From NCBI GenBank assembly GCA_964517355.1, contig CAZFCK010000251.1, positions 1 through 6,702 on the forward strand: 6,702 nucleotides of DNA, written 5' to 3'. The translations under genes were made by a program, and so were the position numbers. Numbering within the stretch: position 1 is the first letter of the stretch; every line of letters begins with the position of its first letter. Source of the stretch: CAZFCK01 sp964517355 (lineage in GTDB: Bacteria; Desulfobacterota; Desulfovibrionia; Desulfovibrionales; Desulfovibrionaceae). Of the stretch, positions 1 through 5,690 are shown piece by piece. A model generated the notes under the pieces. It saw nothing but the letters and a program-made list of their open reading frames with translations, had not been told where the DNA came from and searched no databases.

Positions 1-45
1 CAGGGCTGGTTTGAGTCTTGCGGATATATACAAAATGAAAGTTAA
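1..45 (+). other. Possible C-terminal tail of a gene entering from the left edge
   Basis: Reading from base 1, the plus strand stays open for 14 codons (QGWFESCGYIQNES) and then meets TAA at 43-45. The aromatic/Cys/Gly-Tyr ending resembles the short tails of some transposases, but this is only an impression. Fourteen codons are too few to separate a real gene end from chance, and no terminal inverted repeat could be identified just after the stop. The bases upstream of the window would settle it. Confidence 0.2.
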
Positions 46-51
46 AATGCT

Positions 52-186
52 CTAATTTGAAATGGGAAACGGTATTATTCCGGCGGGAAACCTGCGCTGC
101 TTCTTCATCCCCAAAGAACGATACAACCTCGCCTCACGGTTGAAGTTCTCAAAAAGGATGCTCCTCCTCCCGCGCTCTGCTTTCAT
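52..186 (-). CDS. Doubtful small basic ORF, 44 codons
   Basis: An ATG at 186 opens a 44-residue frame ending at TAG (52-54). The product would be strongly basic, with RGRR near the N-terminus and MKKQRR near residue 30, and a hydrophobic Pro-containing end (IIPFPISN). There is no Shine-Dalgarno sequence before the ATG. The frame lies beyond the strong terminator that ends the tolC-like cluster, so it would need its own promoter, and none is obvious. It could be a small protein, a remnant or chance; I do not recognise it. It is listed because it is the only protein-like frame in the 337 nt at the left of the window. Confidence 0.15.
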   Translation of the reverse strand: MKAERGRRSILFENFNREARLYRSLGMKKQRRFPAGIIPFPISN

Positions 187-222
187 AACGATTTTGATGC
201 ACGCCCCATAGGATGACAACGC

Positions 223-257
223 AAAAAAAGCGCCGGGGCGAACGTTCGCCCCGGCGC
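223..257 (-). terminator. Strong intrinsic terminator for the minus-strand gene cluster
   Basis: Bases 230-257 form a perfect 28-nt palindrome (14-bp arms, GCGCCGGGGCGAAC and its complement). In RNA this folds as an 11-bp GC-rich stem with an AACGTT hexaloop. On the minus strand it is followed directly by seven Ts (223-229 read as A on the plus strand). It sits about 80 nt past the stop codon of the TolC-family gene, as expected for the end of that transcript. The T tract is on one side only, so termination acts in the minus direction. Confidence 0.93.
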
Positions 258-279
258 GGGTATGTCATTGCAGCCAGCC

Positions 280-300
280 ACGCCGTGGATTTCACGGCGT
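280..300. repeat. Inverted repeat between the tolC-like stop and its terminator
   Basis: ACGCCGTG (280-287) and CACGGCGT (293-300) are perfect 8-bp complements separated by a 5-nt loop (GATTT). No T tract follows on either strand, so it is not an intrinsic terminator by itself. In the 3' untranslated part of the tolC-like mRNA it would form a second stable hairpin upstream of the terminator and could block 3' exonucleases. That role is inferred. Confidence 0.55.
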
Positions 301-337
301 TTGCGGCCAGGCTTCAGTTTCCTGAGCCGGTAGTGCT

Positions 338-1894
338 CTACTCGGGCAGTAAGTTGTAATTTTTCATCCCCATGGCCACATAGAGATTGGCAATGGCGGT
401 CTGATAATCGCCCAGGGCCTGGGTCAAATTGGCTTCAGCCTCGGTGAGCCGGGATTGAGCATCCAGCACGTCGGTGTTCGTGCCCACCTGGGCCTGATAA
501 CGCGCCACAGCCATGCGATAGGATTCCTTCGCCTGTTCCAGCGCCTTGCGGGTAACTTTGATACGCGCCTCTGTTTCGCCGATTTTCAGGTGAGCGGACT
601 TGATATCGTAAGCCACTTCCTCGCGCAGGCTCTGTTCATCCGCCTGATAGCGGTAGATCCCTTTCTGCGCTTGGCGCCATCCGTACCATGAGCTTCCGAA
701 ATCAAAGACCTTCCATTGGGCGGAGACACTGACCGACCACTGGGCGAACCCTGTTCTCCCGGGTTGATACCACCCATCGCCGCCATCCACGGCCCACGTG
801 TCGCCCGAACGCGACATGTCCAGATCAGCGCCAACCTGGGGCAGCATGTCGCTGAAGGCGATGCGCGTGTCCTTTCTCGCTATCTCCACATTTTTGCGCG
901 CCACTTCCAAATCCGGACGATTCTCATACGCGCGCTTGAGACATTCGTCCAAACTCAAACTGAATGGAGTATACTCCAGTTCGCCCATATAATTCACGTC
1001 AGCTTCCAGGGGCAGGGTCAGCAAGGTGTTGATGCGCGCCTGTTGCGTGGCAACGGAATTGCGCGCCTGCAAAAGTTCGTCCTCGGCGCGGGCCAGATCC
1101 ACCTCGGCCTGCAACACGTCCAGCTTGGGCTTGAGCCCCACGTCGTAAAAGGCCTGCGTCACTTTCAGCTGCGATGAAAGCCGCGTCACGGAATCCTGAG
1201 CGCTGCGCACGTCCTCGCGCGCCATAAGCAGGGAAAGGAAATTGGTCTGCACGTTCAATATCAGATTCAATTCCGTGTCGCGCAAGCTCTCGGTGAGTTG
1301 CTCTTTTGTGAGCTGCGCCTTTTGATACGTGTTTTCCAGCCGGAAACCCGTGAAAATATCCTGATGCACGTTGGCGCCCATTTGATACTGATTTTGAGCG
1401 TACTGTTGACTACGCACCGCGCCACGGGGGCGTTCGTGATCATATCTGGTGTAGCTGTAACTCAGGGTAAGCGAAGGAAAAAAGTCGCCCAATGCCGACC
1501 TGCGGAAATCCTCAGCCGCCAACGCCTGAGCCTTGGACGAGGAAATGGAGGGACTCTGCTTCAACGCGAGACGCACCGCTTCCTCCAGCGTTATTTCCTG
1601 GCCGCCAGGCCTGTAATCATCCATGCCCCCGTGGGCCTGCCCCACCGGAATATCTCCGTTGGCGCCCGCCTTTTCCAACGCCTCCTTGGCCAATTCGTCC
1701 TTTTCGATTGGATCGGCCTCAGGATCGTTCTCCATGGGCGCAACAATCTGTGCATCTGCTGGCTGCGCACCGGATTGAGCCATGTTTCCGTCCGCCCCCC
1801 CTGAAGTTTCCTGGGCCGAAGCGGTTGCCGAAAATAAACCAGCCGCAAGTAAGATCAAACAAATGACGACAATGTGCATGCGCAATGGCTGCAT
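338..1894 (-). CDS. TolC-family outer-membrane efflux/type I secretion channel
   Basis: 518-residue exported protein. The start chosen is ATG at 1894, because GAGGAG (1901-1906 on the plus strand as CTCCTC) lies six bases before it; the open frame runs further up to a TTG at 1918 that would lack this spacing. Residues 1-27 are a Sec signal peptide (basic start, hydrophobic core, cleavage after SATASA). Residues 28-100 form an unusual acidic, Ala/Gly/Pro-rich segment of low complexity. Two outer-membrane efflux repeats follow: about 101-300, beginning ITLEEAVRLALKQSP, and about 312-510, beginning LSLDECLKRAYENRPDLEVA, both rich in long amphipathic helices. Such proteins trimerise into a beta-barrel plus periplasmic helical tunnel and dock on ABC or RND pumps through a membrane-fusion protein. 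No pump or fusion gene lies in this window, so substrate and partners are unknown. It is the last gene of a three-gene minus-strand group and ends at a strong terminator. Confidence 0.93.
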   Translation of the reverse strand: MQPLRMHIVVICLILLAAGLFSATASAQETSGGADGNMAQSGAQPADAQIVAPMENDPEADPIEKDELAKEALEKAGANGDIPVGQAHGGMDDYRPGGQEITLEEAVRLALKQSPSISSSKAQALAAEDFRRSALGDFFPSLTLSYSYTRYDHERPRGAVRSQQYAQNQYQMGANVHQDIFTGFRLENTYQKAQLTKEQLTESLRDTELNLILNVQTNFLSLLMAREDVRSAQDSVTRLSSQLKVTQAFYDVGLKPKLDVLQAEVDLARAEDELLQARNSVATQQARINTLLTLPLEADVNYMGELEYTPFSLSLDECLKRAYENRPDLEVARKNVEIARKDTRIAFSDMLPQVGADLDMSRSGDTWAVDGGDGWYQPGRTGFAQWSVSVSAQWKVFDFGSSWYGWRQAQKGIYRYQADEQSLREEVAYDIKSAHLKIGETEARIKVTRKALEQAKESYRMAVARYQAQVGTNTDVLDAQSRLTEAEANLTQALGDYQTAIANLYVAMGMKNYNLLPE

Positions 1895-1900
1895 GTGCAA

Positions 1901-1906
1901 CTCCTC
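1901..1906 (-). promoter_or_regulatory. Ribosome binding site that fixes the tolC-like start
   Basis: On the minus strand GAGGAG stands six bases before the ATG at 1894. This is ideal spacing and decides between that ATG and the TTG eight codons upstream. The resulting N-terminus also gives a normal signal peptide. Confidence 0.85.
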
Positions 1907-1999
1907 GTAATAAACCAAGCCGTACCGGCCGTGTTATGTTCTTCCCCCCAACAACGAGCCGCTCAAATTCAAACTGTGTTTTAAAAAATGGATCACTAA

Positions 2000-2018
2000 C
2001 CGCTTTTCCCGCAAGCGG
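2000..2018. repeat. Hairpin in the gap before the tolC-like gene
   Basis: CCGCTT (2000-2005) pairs with AAGCGG (2013-2018) around a 7-nt loop. On the minus strand a run of six Ts follows about ten bases later. That is too far for a good intrinsic terminator, but an attenuating or partial termination role is possible. Confidence 0.4.
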
Positions 2019-2056
2019 CAAGCGTCGATTTTCTCATGGGGCGAGGCTTTATCATC

Positions 2057-2081
2057 GACCGATCACCGTTGCTTATCGGTC
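2057..2081. repeat. Hairpin just after the PEGA-TPR stop codon
   Basis: GACCGAT (2057-2063) and ATCGGTC (2075-2081) are perfect 7-bp arms around an 11-nt loop. They lie 11 nt past the TAG of the PEGA-TPR gene in the direction of transcription. No T tract follows on the minus strand, so this is more likely a 3'-end stabilising or processing hairpin than a terminator. Together with the 2000-2018 hairpin it could set different mRNA levels for the two genes; this is inference. Confidence 0.45.
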
Positions 2082-2092
2082 TGCCAAGGTGT

Positions 2093-3505
2093 CTACGGAA
2101 GCAACTCTTTTTCAGCCCGCCTTTTTTTCTCTTGGGCCAATGCATCGCCCGGTACAAGGGAAAGCACCTTGTTGAAATCATCCAGGGCCAATTGCGGCTT
2201 ACCCTGCTTCAGATAGGCGCTGCCCCGGTTGTAATAGGCATCCACATATCCTTCATCAAGAGTGATCGCCATGGAAAAATCCTTGATCGCGTTGTCCAAA
2301 TCGCCAAGATTATAGAGCGCTGTGCCATGGGCGTTGAAAATGTCCGGCACGTTTTGCGCAAGCAAAAGCGCCTGCTCATAATCCTCTTTGGCCTTCTCAT
2401 AATCCCCGGCCAAAAGCCAGGCATTGCCGCGATGGAACCACGCCGAAAGGTGGGTTGCGTCCAGATTCAACGCCTGCGTCATATCTTCGATGGTGAACGC
2501 GTAATTCCCCAGTTTATAATAGGCGAAACCTCTCCCCACATAGGCGTTGACGTTTTTCGGCTGCTGCTGGATCACAAAGGTAAAGGCCTGAATCGCGTTG
2601 GGCAAATCGCCTGCCTGGGTCAGATGGTTTCCCACCTGCATCAATTCCTCGGGGCTGGGCGGATTGTTCGCGTCGATGGGAGGCAATCCGGGTTCCTGCG
2701 CAGTCTGCTCAGGCGCCGTCTCCACGGGCGGAACGAAAGGCTCGGGTTCAGGCGGGATGGCCACAGGGGCGGCATCCCCGCTCTCCGGCCCAAGGGTGGC
2801 GGAAAAAGGCGCCTGCACTCCCGCATCCTCGGCGGCAGGCTGCGGCTTGTCCTTCGTCACGCTAAACGACATGCCTGGCGCAAGCCCCGTAAGCGGATCG
2901 ACCACGGCCCGCGACTCCGCGGAGGTGGCGGGAGCGTCCGGCTCCGGCGCGGCGGCGCCGGTTTCCGTTTTTTGCCGCCGGGGCCGGGGCATGGGGCCGG
3001 TTGACGTCTCCTGAGGCGAAACAGCCTGATCCATTCCGGCAATCGCGGAATCCGACGTGGGTGCGGATGGCGTTTCCTGTGGCGCGGAAATGGGAATGCG
3101 CAAATCCTTTTCAGGTTCCACGGTCTGCCGTTTCGGAGGCACGGGTGTGGACGTCCGGTTATCCGGCATGATGCCGTTCCTCTGCCCGGCTCCTCTCAAA
3201 TTCACCTGAACCACATTGTCCTGCCCCGCCAGCACCTGCACTTCCTTGAGCAATGGATCATAACCCGCTTTCGTGATTTCGAGCAGATAGTTTCCTTTTT
3301 CAAGAACCATCCCGGGTTTATAACGCAACTTCACCCGCAAAAATCGTACGCTCGCTCCTTGAGGGGCGGTCTCCACAAAAAGCTTGCCCCATTTATCGGA
3401 CGAGGCGGCCATGGCCTCGGAAACACCCTGTGGCCCCAGACCAAGGCACACCAGCAAAACAACGCATAAGGCCACCAGGCCGGGATTAAACCGCGCGCGA
3501 GTCAT
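2093..3505 (-). CDS. Exported PEGA-domain protein with C-terminal TPR repeats
   Basis: 470 residues. The start is ATG at 3505, with AGGAG five bases upstream; a GTG at 3511 overlaps that ribosome site and is excluded. Residues 1-33 are a Sec signal peptide (hydrophobic core LVALCVVLLVCLGLG, likely cleavage after SEAMA); the cysteines do not sit in a proper lipobox. Residues about 40-105 are a PEGA-like beta domain (KLFVETAPQGASVRF, then LEKGNYLLEITKAGY). Residues about 106-282 are a Pro/Ala/Glu-rich, low-complexity linker, probably disordered. From about 286 to 453 come five TPR units, for example AYVGRGFAYYKLGNY, SAWFHRGNAWLLAGDY and AYYNRGSAYLKQGK, then a charged tail ending KKRRAEKELLP. 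TPR arrays bind protein partners; PEGA domains are common in surface or envelope proteins. A periplasmic scaffold role is inferred. It follows the membrane-protein gene by 31 nt, so the two are probably co-transcribed. The exact function is unknown. Confidence 0.88.
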   Translation of the reverse strand: MTRARFNPGLVALCVVLLVCLGLGPQGVSEAMAASSDKWGKLFVETAPQGASVRFLRVKLRYKPGMVLEKGNYLLEITKAGYDPLLKEVQVLAGQDNVVQVNLRGAGQRNGIMPDNRTSTPVPPKRQTVEPEKDLRIPISAPQETPSAPTSDSAIAGMDQAVSPQETSTGPMPRPRRQKTETGAAAPEPDAPATSAESRAVVDPLTGLAPGMSFSVTKDKPQPAAEDAGVQAPFSATLGPESGDAAPVAIPPEPEPFVPPVETAPEQTAQEPGLPPIDANNPPSPEELMQVGNHLTQAGDLPNAIQAFTFVIQQQPKNVNAYVGRGFAYYKLGNYAFTIEDMTQALNLDATHLSAWFHRGNAWLLAGDYEKAKEDYEQALLLAQNVPDIFNAHGTALYNLGDLDNAIKDFSMAITLDEGYVDAYYNRGSAYLKQGKPQLALDDFNKVLSLVPGDALAQEKKRRAEKELLP

Positions 3506-3536
3506 GAGCACTCCTGTTTCAGGTGTCCACGGATGC

Positions 3537-4103
3537 TTAGGTGAACACCTTGTCTATCTGTCCCTGTAAAAAAGGCAAATAATGGTAATATACGTACGTG
3601 ACTCCGGCGGACCCCACTGCGGTGCCGAGGGCTTCAAACAACGCGTTGACCCATTTGAACCGGAAAACGCTCAGCAAAAGGCAAATCACCATGATGCCGA
3701 GAAAGGCCACAGCCATGCTGAGCAGAGAAAAAAGCAACACAAACGTCCAGTACACGTAGTGGGCGTACATTGTATAGTCTTGAGCGTTCCTGAAAACGAC
3801 CTTGGCTATTTCAGCGCTGTTCTGCATATCGAACAGGTTGTGTCTATTAAAAAACCAGGCGTTACACCCGAGTACGATCAGATAGACAAGCAAGGCGATG
3901 GACATTCTGCGGTAGTTGATGCCTTTCTTGATCTGAACCCTCTTTGGAAAGCCCTTGATAAAGCCGTCAACACGCTGGGAAAGGCCCACAACATGCGGTA
4001 AAACGGCTAACCCCTGTCCCGCTGCGGCAGTGGCGGATTGCCGCCTGTGCCAGTCCATGGTGTCGCGGGTGTGTCGAAAAAGACTGCGCTGGTATTCATC
4101 CAT
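3537..4103 (-). CDS. Unrecognised integral membrane protein, 188 residues
   Basis: I do not recognise the family. The frame is open up to a TTG at 4172, but that has no ribosome site and gives an unlikely N-terminus. ATG at 4103 (MDEYQRSLFRHTRDTMDW) is preferred, although only a G-rich tract about 13 nt upstream could serve as a weak ribosome site; ATG at 4058 is another option. Residues 1-66 are polar and basic (FPKRVQIKKGINYRR just before the membrane), so this part is probably cytoplasmic. Hydrophobic segments lie at about 67-85, 117-147 (31 residues, possibly one long or two short spans) and 151-178. The loop at 86-116 carries RHNLFDMQNSAEIAKVVF. The third segment is rich in Gly and Tyr (GTAVGSAGVTYVYYHY). 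It is the first gene of the minus-strand group; its position ahead of an exported TPR protein and a TolC channel suggests an envelope role, which is inference. Confidence 0.75.
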   Translation of the reverse strand: MDEYQRSLFRHTRDTMDWHRRQSATAAAGQGLAVLPHVVGLSQRVDGFIKGFPKRVQIKKGINYRRMSIALLVYLIVLGCNAWFFNRHNLFDMQNSAEIAKVVFRNAQDYTMYAHYVYWTFVLLFSLLSMAVAFLGIMVICLLLSVFRFKWVNALFEALGTAVGSAGVTYVYYHYLPFLQGQIDKVFT

Positions 4104-4165
4104 AAATATGCTCAGGCCCCCCGCCTTGATATTTCCGAAAATACATCCAGTTATGCGCGCTCTCC

Positions 4166-4191
4166 ACCGCAATGGCGGTTTTGCCGCCGTT
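4166..4191. repeat. Overlapping, mutually exclusive hairpins upstream of the membrane-protein gene
   Basis: ACCGC (4166-4170) can pair with GCGGT (4175-4179). Alternatively AATGGCGG (4171-4178) can pair with CCGCCGTT (4184-4191; one G-U pair) across a TTTTG loop. Both structures use bases 4175-4178, so only one can form at a time. In the leftward transcript this lies 63-88 nt before the chosen start at 4103, within the probable 5' leader. An attenuator-like switch is possible but not shown. Confidence 0.35.
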
Positions 4192-4312
4192 TAGCCGGCC
4201 CCCCCTTGAAACATTCCGGCATCTGCGCAGCTCATATTCCTCCGGGACGATTATTCTTTTCCTTCAGTATCGCGTGCGGCTCCGGCCTGATTCAACTCGG
4301 ATGGCAAAAAAT

Positions 4313-4341
4313 ATAATCTCCCCGGAAACTCCTTCTCTCAA
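4313..4341 (-). promoter_or_regulatory. Candidate sigma-70 promoter for the leftward gene group
   Basis: On the minus strand TTGAGA (4336-4341; five of six matches to TTGACA) is followed, after 17 bases, by GATTAT (4313-4318; four of six matches to TATAAT). Transcription would start near 4306, giving a leader of about 200 nt that includes the overlapping hairpins at 4166-4191. It is the best leftward match I found in the gap, but a moderate one. The same AT-rich patch also reads as a perfect TATAAT on the plus strand (4312-4317), with no usable -35 element. Confidence 0.35.
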
Positions 4342-4396
4342 AAAACGGCCGCGCTGCTTACAGGTAAAGCATTTCGCTTTGCCTGTCTCTACCTTA

Positions 4397-4423
4397 TACG
4401 ATTGGGCACAAACCATAATCGTA
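4397..4423. promoter_or_regulatory. Operator-like dyad in the divergent gap
   Basis: TACGATT (4397-4403) and AATCGTA (4417-4423) are perfect 7-bp inverted arms separated by 13 bases. The arm centres are 20 bp apart, about two helical turns, as in many sites bound by dimeric regulators. The site is about 55 bp upstream of the candidate leftward -35 element. Which protein binds, if any, cannot be told from the sequence; the response regulator encoded next door is one candidate. Confidence 0.35.
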
Positions 4424-4456
4424 ATCCTTCCATAATTCAAGCAGCTGTTGAAACGA

Positions 4457-4484
4457 AACAAAACGGAAGCGAACGCTCATTCCG
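4457..4484 (-). terminator. Weak terminator-like hairpin on the minus strand
   Basis: On the minus strand CGGAA and TTCCG (4480-4484 and 4464-4468) can pair, with further GC pairs from GCG/CGC inside. The stem is followed by TTTTGTTTCG. The fold is imperfect and no leftward gene is seen immediately upstream, so it would end only an unseen transcript from the 4485-4906 region or a read-through transcript. Confidence 0.2.
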
Positions 4485-4710
4485 CCCCTTATTTTTCCGG
4501 GTCGGTAACACGTTCGCAGTTCGAAATTGGCGCCCCGCGTATTGTCCAGTAACGGCGCGCGGAGTTTAGATTAGGCTGTGTTTCTAAATTCGTTTTGAAA
4601 AGAAAAATGGAAGTTGTTTCACAAAAATCTTGCTGATTTTGTTCTTGCCGTTCGCTCTCACGCAGCAATTATCCCTGTGACGGCATCTCGGGTTTATTTT
4701 TCGCACATGC

Positions 4711-4739
4711 TTGTCAGAACGTGTAAACTGTTGCATTAT
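4711..4739 (+). promoter_or_regulatory. Candidate sigma-70 promoter for the response-regulator gene
   Basis: TTGTCA (4711-4716; five of six) and CATTAT (4734-4739; four of six) are separated by the optimal 17 bases. Transcription would begin near 4746, about 160 nt before the regulator ATG, so that the 15-codon ORF at 4863 would lie in the leader. No better rightward match was found between 4500 and 4906. Confidence 0.4.
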
Positions 4740-4862
4740 CCCTTTGTTTTGCGCCTTATGGCTATGATGATCCACGGAATACCCGGGCTGGCGGGCTACA
4801 ATGGCCGCAGCTGAAGCCGCATCTCGTTGCCGCCGGCCTCCGGAGATTGGGCGGGTGGAAAA

Positions 4863-4910
4863 ATGGCCGCGTACCTTGAGGAACGCTTTTACACTGGCGA
4901 ACTGTCATGA
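4863..4910 (+). CDS. Possible 15-codon leader ORF coupled to the response regulator
   Basis: ATG at 4863 opens MAAYLEERFYTGELS and ends at TGA 4908-4910, overlapping the regulator ATG (4907) as ATGA. A weak GGTGG stands four bases before the ATG. The regulator itself has no ribosome site at normal distance (the nearest GAGGAA, 4878-4883, is 24 nt away and inside this ORF), so its translation could depend on ribosomes ending here. The frame continues open upstream to 4815 (SRISLPPASGDWAGGK), so it may instead be the last scrap of a deleted gene, such as a kinase whose end overlapped the regulator start. It resembles no peptide I know. Confidence 0.3.
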   Translation: MAAYLEERFYTGELS

Positions 4911-5539
4911 TCCGCGTTTTTATTGTCGACGATCATCCCATTGTGCGTAAGGGGCTCATCCAAATTCTCGCGGATGTCCCTGACATCGTGGTTGTGGGCG
5001 AGGCCGCCGACGGCTACGACGCGCTGCAGCGCCTTGATGCGAGCTACTGTCATATCGTGTTGCTGGATCTCGGCTTGCCGGGCATGGGGGGACTTGAAAC
5101 CATTCGCGCCATCCTGCGGCGCAAAATATCCCCCGCAGTGCTGGTCCTGAGCATGCACCCCGTGGAGCGTTACGGGGTCCGCGCGCTCAAAGCCGGCGCC
5201 TCGGGCTACCTGACAAAGGACAGCGCCCCGGAATTGCTGATTGACGCCATTCGCACCATCCACAGGGGGCATAAATTCATAACACCCCATCTCGCCGAGC
5301 TTCTCGCCTCCGACTTGAACAAAAAGGACGCTTCACTGCCACATGACCTGCTTTCCGATAGGGAACTCGAAGTCATGTGTATGATCGCCTCCGGCTTGAC
5401 GGTCACGGAAATCGCCCGTCAGCTCAATCTCAGCGTCAAAACCATCAGCACGTACCGCACCCGGCTCTTGCGTAAGATGGTGCTGAAAAGCAACGCTTCC
5501 CTGACGCACTACGCCATCCGCCACGGGCTCTTGGATTAA
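4907..5539 (+). CDS. NarL/FixJ-family two-component response regulator
   Basis: 210 residues, the normal length for the family. The receiver domain (1-120) has the acidic pair D8/D9 (VFIVDDHP), the phosphoacceptor D54 (VLLDLGLPG), the switch S82 (LVLSMHP) and K104 (YLTKD). A LuxR-type helix-turn-helix spans about 147-206, with LSDRELEVMCMIASG and LSVKTISTYR as scaffold and recognition helix. It should bind DNA as a phosphorylation-dependent dimer. An in-frame stop at 4877-4879 leaves ATG 4907 as the only sensible start, and MIRVFIVDDHP is a typical N-terminus. Ribosome binding is poor unless coupled to the overlapping leader ORF. No histidine kinase is encoded nearby, so it is an orphan within this window; its targets are unknown. 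The adjacent divergent gap with its operator-like dyad is a possible target region. Confidence 0.95.
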   Translation: MIRVFIVDDHPIVRKGLIQILADVPDIVVVGEAADGYDALQRLDASYCHIVLLDLGLPGMGGLETIRAILRRKISPAVLVLSMHPVERYGVRALKAGASGYLTKDSAPELLIDAIRTIHRGHKFITPHLAELLASDLNKKDASLPHDLLSDRELEVMCMIASGLTVTEIARQLNLSVKTISTYRTRLLRKMVLKSNASLTHYAIRHGLLD

Positions 5540-5588
5540 AACGTAGTTACCTTGGATAAATATAAGGAAAAGGCTTCAACAATTCGAA

Positions 5589-5596
5589 GACATGTC
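5589..5596. repeat. Perfect 8-bp palindrome GACATGTC
   Basis: GACATGTC lies 50 nt past the regulator stop. The same half-site (CATGTC/GACATG) makes up the dyad over the promoter at the right of the window (6432-6454). The same 8-mer also occurs inside the tolC-like coding sequence near 814, so the word is not specific to control regions. Significance is uncertain. Confidence 0.25.
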
Positions 5597-5608
5597 GATT
5601 CGCGGCGC

Positions 5609-5668
5609 ACGTTTCCGATGGAAAGACTGAAACGAAAGACATGAACGTTTCGCATTGCAATCATGCGA
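5609..5668. repeat. Cluster of short direct and inverted repeats between convergent genes
   Basis: Two copies of ACGTTTC (about 5609-5615 and 5645-5651) flank two tandem 13-mers beginning GAAAGAC (5621-5633 and 5634-5646; ten of thirteen positions identical). The same bases give three small hairpins: TTTCC/GGAAA (5612-5624), GAAACG/CGTTTC (5629-5634 with 5646-5651) and TCGCAT/ATGCGA (5650-5655 with 5663-5668). No T tract follows on the plus strand, so this is not a clear terminator for the regulator gene. It could be a protein-binding array or a structured 3' end; function is unknown. Confidence 0.45.
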
Positions 5669-5690
5669 TGTTCGGTCGGCATGTAAACGG

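Larger units (their letters stand above)
4104..4906. other. Long AT-rich intergenic region between divergent genes
   Basis: About 800 nt separate the membrane-protein gene (leftward) from the response-regulator gene (rightward). Frames of 60-90 codons exist on both strands, but none has a ribosome site with a plausible protein sequence, and they overlap each other. The region contains several dyads (4166-4191, 4397-4423, 4464-4484, 4565-4588), promoter-like elements on both strands and a tiny ORF against the regulator start, each listed separately. It probably holds the control regions of both transcription units; an uncharacterised small RNA cannot be excluded. Confidence 0.6.

Noticed and set aside
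716..1804. Long plus-strand frames opposite the tolC-like gene
   Set aside because: They overlap a convincing TolC-family coding sequence on the other strand, lack ribosome sites and have no family resemblance.
2036..3004. 322-codon plus-strand frame opposite the PEGA-TPR gene
   Set aside because: It is antisense to a gene with clear signal peptide, PEGA and TPR domains; the translation is Arg/Gly/His-rich with no recognisable fold, typical of a GC-rich shadow frame.
4264..4461. 65-codon minus-strand frame with two CxxC-like cysteines (CFTC)
   Set aside because: A single Cys pair is not a zinc motif, there is no ribosome site, and the frame covers the promoter and dyad elements of the gap.
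4565..4588. TTTAGA...TCTAAA dyad followed by GGCTGTGTTTCTAAATT, resembling an insertion-sequence end
   Set aside because: No matching inverted end, target duplication or transposase frame was found in the window; AT-rich 6-bp arms occur easily by chance.
4614..4814. 66-codon plus-strand frame in the divergent gap
   Set aside because: No ribosome site, no recognisable sequence, and a competing 63-codon frame overlaps it on the other strand; composition looks like chance in AT-rich DNA.
4841..4846. CTCCGGAG palindrome region near the regulator start as an operator
   Set aside because: Short GC palindrome inside a GC-rich stretch, with no repeat or spacing relation to a promoter element.
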